A stretch of 64,000 nt of DNA, from assembly GCF_003050785.1 (NCBI RefSeq), contig NZ_QAOH01000001.1, positions 434,001-498,000 of the forward strand. The letters run 5' to 3'. This DNA is from Celeribacter persicus (GTDB taxonomy: Bacteria > Pseudomonadota > Alphaproteobacteria > Rhodobacterales > Rhodobacteraceae). Shown in pieces: positions 59,992 through 64,000 of the stretch. The translations under genes were made by a program, and so were the position numbers. Every line of letters starts with the position of its first letter. The first letter of the stretch is position 1. The notes under the pieces are model-generated. The model did no database searches, had not been told where the DNA came from, and was given only the letters and a program-made list of their open reading frames with translations.

Positions 59992-61884
59992 TCATTGCGC
60001 CGCAGCTTCGGCCAATAGCGGCGTGATCACCCGAACCGCTGCCCGACGATTGGCCCGTTCGGCCTCGACGGTCGGCACTTTCAAGTAGCGCTCACCATAG
60101 CCTTGCACGACCATGTTCTCCGGCGGCACGTCGAAATATTCCGTCAGCGCCAGAGCGAGGCTCTCCGCACGACGGTCCGACAGGGCGAGGTTCATCGTCG
60201 CAGCCCCCACGGCATCGGTATGTCCCTCGACCAGGAACACCTCACGCGGGTTCGCGGCAATCGCATCGCGCATCGCCCGACCCAGAGCCGCGAGTTCTTC
60301 GGCCTCGGTGGGAGAGATCGCCGCAGAGCCGGTCGCGAAATTCACATTGGTGAGTTCGATCTCCGGAGCGAGTTCGCGCACAGCCCGGATCGAGCGGATC
60401 TGGCTCAGGGAAAAGCGCCGGTTCAGCACCTCAGTCTCGGCCTGGCTCGCCGCCAGAGCCGCGCGCAATGCGTCTTCGTCCTGTGTATAGGTCACCGTCT
60501 TCTGCGTGGGCGCAGGAAGAGCGGAGACATCGACTGCCTCGATGGTTTGCGTATCATCGAAAAGCACCACGCGCCTGCCATCGGCAAGCACCCGTTCGCG
60601 GCGCAAAACCCGACCGTCCGCCGAACGGATCGTCACAACCTCCGTACCGTCTTCACGGTTGAGCGTGGTGCGCGTCGACCCATCCGTGAAAGTCTCTGTG
60701 GTCACCTGAGAACCGGGCTGGCGCAACAGGGCGTCGTCGTTCTTTAGCACCCGCAACTGTCCATCGCGTTCGACGATCACCCGGTCGCCGGTGTTGGCCA
60801 CCACCTGATCGTCATCGGACAGCACATTGCCAATCACCGCGGCACCCACGGCTCCGATCAGGAATTTTTCGAGGTTGGAAAGACCATCCTCATCCTTCTC
60901 AGGTTGCACCGTGGTCTGTTTGCTGAATTCTTCATCCGAGGAGCGTGCGGTCTCTGCGGTCACGGTTTCGGTCTGAACCTCGACCTCCTGCCCGGTCTCG
61001 GCGCTGGCAGCCGCAGCGGCGGTCGTGTTTGCGTCCTCCTGTGCGGCGATCTCAGCCTCTGCCTCGGCCTCCGCCTTGAGCGCCTCTTCGGTCATCTCCA
61101 CGGCCCGCGCCTCACCCGCCGTCGTCGGCACAAACCCCTCGACCTCTTCGGGCAGTTGCGGTTTGACCTCCGCGTCGGTCATCTCTCCGGCAACGGGGTT
61201 TTCCGTCATCGGATCGGCCTGGTTTATATCATCGCTGGCAGCCTCAGCGGCCTCCTCGACAGGGGCAACCGTCACATCGGTCTGCAGCTCTTCCACAGCC
61301 TCCTGCGCCTCAACCGCTTCTTCCCGAGCTGAAGACGACTCCTCCTCTTCGGTCATCACCGCATCGGACGCGGGCGGCACATCCGCGCTTTCCTCATTCA
61401 GAGGTTCAGCGGTGACATCCGTATCGCTCTCCTGCGTCACTGTCGCATCCGGAGCGACCTCGTCGGTTTCTTCGATCTGGTTTGTCGTGCCCTCAGCCGG
61501 GCTTTCTTCGGCAGCCATGTCCTCGGCCAGTTGATCGGCCAGAATGTCTTCCTCGACGACCTCCTGATGCTCGATATCCGCCACGGCTTCCTCTCCGGCG
61601 GTGGTGGGCTCGGTCTCAGGCGAGGTGTCCGCCCCGGTTTCGACCTCCTCCCGCGGCGCGGCAATGCCAAGCGCTTCATAGGCCTCAACCGCACTCACGA
61701 TACGACCGTCCTTCAACAGGACTGTCCCCTCCTCTGTCATGCAGGGCGGCTGAATGTCACTGCAAGCCTCCAGGGTCAGTTCCTCGCTCACCTCCGGCGC
61801 ATCCTGCGCCAGCGCGGGGGTGCTCAGCCCAAGGCCGATCAGCCCCAAACCGGTGGCAGCCGTGCTCAAAATCATGCGCTTCAT
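59992..61884 (-). CDS. Large OmpA-family protein with acidic repeat region
   Basis: A 630-residue exported protein. Signal peptide MKRMILSTAATGLGLIGLGLSTPALA, then a small domain with two Cys (LEACSDIQPPCMTEEGTVLLKDGRI). A low-complexity stretch of about 250 residues follows, extremely rich in Glu, Ala, Val and Thr (about 85-330). Next come a membrane-like or glycine segment (LEKFLIGAVGAAVIGNVLS), a YMGG/lipoprotein-like repeat region with DxxRVIVERDGQLRVLKND, and a C-terminal OmpA domain (about 515-625) with VNFATGSAAISPTE, LVEGHTDAVGAATMNLALSDRRAESLA and NRRAAVRV. It probably bridges the outer envelope to peptidoglycan. The start at 61884 follows GGGAG. Confidence 0.88.
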   Translation of the reverse strand: MKRMILSTAATGLGLIGLGLSTPALAQDAPEVSEELTLEACSDIQPPCMTEEGTVLLKDGRIVSAVEAYEALGIAAPREEVETGADTSPETEPTTAGEEAVADIEHQEVVEEDILADQLAEDMAAEESPAEGTTNQIEETDEVAPDATVTQESDTDVTAEPLNEESADVPPASDAVMTEEEESSSAREEAVEAQEAVEELQTDVTVAPVEEAAEAASDDINQADPMTENPVAGEMTDAEVKPQLPEEVEGFVPTTAGEARAVEMTEEALKAEAEAEAEIAAQEDANTTAAAAASAETGQEVEVQTETVTAETARSSDEEFSKQTTVQPEKDEDGLSNLEKFLIGAVGAAVIGNVLSDDDQVVANTGDRVIVERDGQLRVLKNDDALLRQPGSQVTTETFTDGSTRTTLNREDGTEVVTIRSADGRVLRRERVLADGRRVVLFDDTQTIEAVDVSALPAPTQKTVTYTQDEDALRAALAASQAETEVLNRRFSLSQIRSIRAVRELAPEIELTNVNFATGSAAISPTEAEELAALGRAMRDAIAANPREVFLVEGHTDAVGAATMNLALSDRRAESLALALTEYFDVPPENMVVQGYGERYLKVPTVEAERANRRAAVRVITPLLAEAAAQ

Positions 61885-62108
61885 GTGTCTTCTCCCATTG
61901 CGGTGCGGCACTCAGCGCGCCACACGTGATTTTCATGACAACGCGCGAGGCGACAAAACGTTTCCTCAGCCCAATCGCAACACTCGCGAACGGATCACCA
62001 AAACCGGGCGAAACGCTCTTGCACGGCGTCCAAAAACAACGTCATACAAGGGCCAAAGAGACAACACGCGCAGCGCAAAAGCGCGCGGACAGAACGGGAC
62101 GACAAGAC

Positions 62109-62921
62109 GTGGCGCATATCATCATCGTCGGGAACGAGAAGGGCGGAGCGGGCAAATCGACCGTCTCCATGCATGTGGCGACCGCGCTGGCGCGGCTTGG
62201 CCATCGGGTGGGCGCACTGGATCTGGACCTGCGACAAAAGACCTTTGCCCGTTATCTCGAAAACCGTCTGAGCTATTGCCTGCGCGATGGGATCGAACTG
62301 CCGACGCCCGAATATCGCGATCTGCCGCAGGTGGACGCCGCCGATCTGGCCGAGGGCGAGAATATCTATGACCAACGTCTGTCGATGGCCGTCGCTGGGC
62401 TGGAAGAGACTTGCGATTTCATCCTGATCGACTGCCCCGGCTCGCACACCCGTCTGTCGCAGGTGGCGCATACGCTGGCCGATACGCTGATCACGCCGAT
62501 GAACGATAGTTTCATCGACTTCGATCTTCTGGCCCGCGTCGACCCCGACAGCAACAAGATCCTCGGCCCCTCAGTCTATTCGGAAATGGTCTGGAACGCG
62601 CGGCAATTGCGGGCGCAGGCCGGGCTCAAACCCATCGACTGGGTGGTGCTGCGCAACCGTCTCGGTGCGCAGGCGATGCACAATAAAAAGAAAATCGGCG
62701 ATGCACTCGGCGAGCTGTCGAAACGCATCGGCTTTCGCGTCGCGCCCGGTTTTTCCGAACGGGTGATTTTCCGCGAACTGTTCCCCCGCGGGTTGACGTT
62801 GCTCGACCTCAAGGACGTCGGTGTCAAATCCGCGATGAACATTTCGAACGTCGCCGCCCGCCAGGAATTGCGCGATCTGATGAAAGAGTTGAACCTGCCC
62901 GGTGTCGAGGTTGATTTCTGA
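62109..62921 (+). CDS. mipZ: MipZ-type ParA/MinD-like ATPase (division-site positioning)
   Basis: A 270-residue Walker-type ATPase: AHIIIVGNEKGGAGKSTVSMHVATALARLGHRVGALDLDLRQKTFARYLENR (deviant Walker A at about 8-16), LIDCPGSHTRLSQVAHTLADTLITPMNDSFIDFDLLARVD and VVLRNRLGAQAMHNKKKIGDAL. In Caulobacter and Rhodobacter MipZ forms a polar gradient via ParB and blocks FtsZ away from midcell. It starts with GTG at 62109, where the conserved sequence begins; longer frames are not supported. It is divergent from the OmpA gene. Confidence 0.93.
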   Translation: MAHIIIVGNEKGGAGKSTVSMHVATALARLGHRVGALDLDLRQKTFARYLENRLSYCLRDGIELPTPEYRDLPQVDAADLAEGENIYDQRLSMAVAGLEETCDFILIDCPGSHTRLSQVAHTLADTLITPMNDSFIDFDLLARVDPDSNKILGPSVYSEMVWNARQLRAQAGLKPIDWVVLRNRLGAQAMHNKKKIGDALGELSKRIGFRVAPGFSERVIFRELFPRGLTLLDLKDVGVKSAMNISNVAARQELRDLMKELNLPGVEVDF

Positions 62922-63000
62922 TCGGCGCACGCACGATTTTTGATGCTCAGCTCAGAGCTGCCGCAGATCGTATTTGTCGGGGAGTTCATCTGGAGAGGGC

Positions 63001-63954
63001 TCATCGCGCCCGCTCCCGCCAAAGCGTCGCAGCCCGCTCCTCCGCCGCCGGCTCACCCAGAGTGTCGAGCGCCAGAGCGGCTGTGGCTAACACGATAGCC
63101 TCCGCAAACGGATCGTCGAGCGTTCCGTCCCAAAGTGCGCTCAGGCGCGACAGATCGGTTTCGCCATCGTTGAGCCTGCGCGTATCCTCATGAGCCGGGG
63201 GCACAAACCCGTCCCAGCGCGCGCCCGCACGCAGGCCAAAGACCTGAATGTCTTTCGACGGATTACGCTCGAACTCGCCGCCGCCCCCCTTGATCACCGA
63301 AAGGGATTTCAGCCCGAGAAGCGCGGAGGCATCGGCCTGCAACTCGCGGTAGGGCGGATGAAACACCCCCTGCACGGAAGCCTCCGCCCCACCCGGATTG
63401 AGCATCCGCGCGACCGTGTTGAGACAGGAGCGCAGCCCGAAAACCGCGCGCAGTTGCAAGAGGTGCAGAAGCTCCGGCGAGACATTTTCAAGCGGCAGAT
63501 AGGCGATGCCCTCTGTCGCCATCACCTCGCGGGCATGATCCGGCCCGTCACAAGACATGATCCCGGCATAGGACAGCCCCTCACGCACCAGATGGCCGCT
63601 TTCGCCCAACCCGTTCCAGCCATGCATCAGGACCTTATATCCACCCTGCGCCACAAGACGCGCGGACAGGAGAAACCACGGTAGCCCACGCGTGCGCCCG
63701 GCGGCATAGGACGGCCAGTCGAGATCGGGCGTCGGCACGGTTACCAGCGTATCGCGCAGGGCACGGGTGAAGCCCGCGATCTCCTCGGGCACTTCGCCCT
63801 TCATCCGCATCAGCATCAGCATGGCACCGGTGCTTTCGGGCGCGGCCTCACCGCGCAGCACACGGGCCATGGCCTCATGCGCCTCGTCATATGTCAGGGA
63901 TCGCGACCGGCCCGGGCCACGGCCCAGAATCCGGACAAATTCGGCAATGCTCAT
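63001..63954 (-). CDS. TrpD2/YbiB-like glycosyl(phosphoribosyl)transferase-family protein
   Basis: A 317-residue protein of the anthranilate-phosphoribosyltransferase fold. The N-terminal helical domain (about 1-75; LTYDEAHEAMARVLRGEAAPESTGAMLMLMRMKGEVPEEIAGFTRALRD) precedes a catalytic-type domain with LMHGWNGLGESGHLVREGL, YLPLENVSPELLHLLQLRAVFGLRSCLNTVARMLNP and VIKGGGGEFERNP. It lacks the usual GTGGD loop, as in YbiB/TrpD2, which bind DNA. The function is uncertain; it is not likely to make tryptophan. Confidence 0.82.
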   Translation of the reverse strand: MSIAEFVRILGRGPGRSRSLTYDEAHEAMARVLRGEAAPESTGAMLMLMRMKGEVPEEIAGFTRALRDTLVTVPTPDLDWPSYAAGRTRGLPWFLLSARLVAQGGYKVLMHGWNGLGESGHLVREGLSYAGIMSCDGPDHAREVMATEGIAYLPLENVSPELLHLLQLRAVFGLRSCLNTVARMLNPGGAEASVQGVFHPPYRELQADASALLGLKSLSVIKGGGGEFERNPSKDIQVFGLRAGARWDGFVPPAHEDTRRLNDGETDLSRLSALWDGTLDDPFAEAIVLATAALALDTLGEPAAEERAATLWRERAR

Positions 63955-63973
63955 CAGGTGCTCACTCAGCTAC

Positions 63974-64000
63974 TTACTCTGCGGCTTCCTGGGCCTGCAC
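63974..64000 (-). CDS. C-terminal end of a gene running out of the window
   Basis: On the minus strand the last nine codons read VQAQEAAE and TAA, ending 20 bp before the TrpD2-like start codon. The short spacing and same strand suggest an operon partner. Too little is visible to identify the product. Confidence 0.3.
   Translation of the reverse strand: MQAQEAAE

Overview
This 64 kb window is GC-rich chromosomal DNA from an alphaproteobacterium of the family Rhodobacteraceae (Roseobacter group; Celeribacter-like is my guess, genus not proven). The evidence is the F0 ATP synthase order atpI-atpB-atpE-atpF'-atpF with a duplicated b subunit, a MipZ-type division ATPase, a bacterial ALDH16, a DUF1523 protein, an extended TrmD, and a recurrent GAGTATTTnnnCCA intergenic motif. 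Most of it is ordinary core genome. No tRNA, rRNA, CRISPR array, prophage or complete insertion sequence was recognised.

Layout. 1-2.5 kb: end of an AbrB-type membrane protein, a glycosyltransferase and a sulfotransferase-like protein with a degenerate P-loop. 2.5-7.8 kb: rpe, then an AraC regulator, deoC and a two-domain ALDH16, which together suggest a deoxyribose route (deoxyribose phosphate to glyceraldehyde-3-phosphate plus acetaldehyde, acetaldehyde to acetate). 7.8-13.1 kb: small membrane and periplasmic proteins, an aminotransferase and a secreted phytase-like esterase. 13.1-16.5 kb: a TonB-dependent receptor between two direct repeats of about 325 bp, each containing the terminator and 3' part of an hsp20 gene. 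The left hsp20 copy is truncated and the right one is whole, which looks like a homologous-recombination insertion. 16.5-21.3 kb: a secreted trypsin-like protease and the overlapping glcD-glcE-glcF glycolate oxidase operon. 21.3-23.3 kb: a DUF599 membrane protein, then a divergent TetR/AhpD-like pair with three near-identical palindromic operators. 23.3-31.5 kb: a translationally coupled MoxR-DUF58-DUF4159-GATase-like operon, with DUF1285 and hydroxypyruvate isomerase on the other side. 31.4-37.5 kb: a CDF metal exporter, a small secreted protein behind an AT-rich stretch, a sulfotransferase facing a GT14-type glycosyltransferase, a HIT protein, a lone ABC ATPase and a zinc-finger protein.

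37.6-44.9 kb: polA, a PfkB kinase coupled to nth, an Ada-like methyltransferase, an OmpA lipoprotein and a FadR/GntR regulator with a palindrome over its own -10 box. 45.0-48.4 kb: a stand-alone LuxR-type HTH, a small membrane protein and the F0 operon. The F0 operon holds an 83 bp nested palindrome between atpE and atpF'. 48.5-52.8 kb: ArsR, a YoaP-like acetyltransferase, a 22-residue membrane peptide, a DMT exporter, a LysR regulator and a DxD glycosyltransferase. 53.1-59.9 kb: ffh, GNAT, chorismate mutase, rpsP, bluB, rimM, a sulfotransferase-like gene, trmD, rplS and rpmE, i.e. the usual rpsP-rimM-trmD-rplS order with two inserted genes. 60-64 kb: a long OmpA protein, mipZ and a TrpD2-like transferase, then the last codons of one more gene.

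No wholly new multigene system could be demonstrated. The best leads are the TonB-receptor insertion with its silently diverged hsp20 repeats, the palindrome inside the ATP synthase operon, the terminator-associated GAGTATTT motif (which also supplies the glcE start codon), the palindrome upstream of hsp20, and the 22-residue peptide gene.
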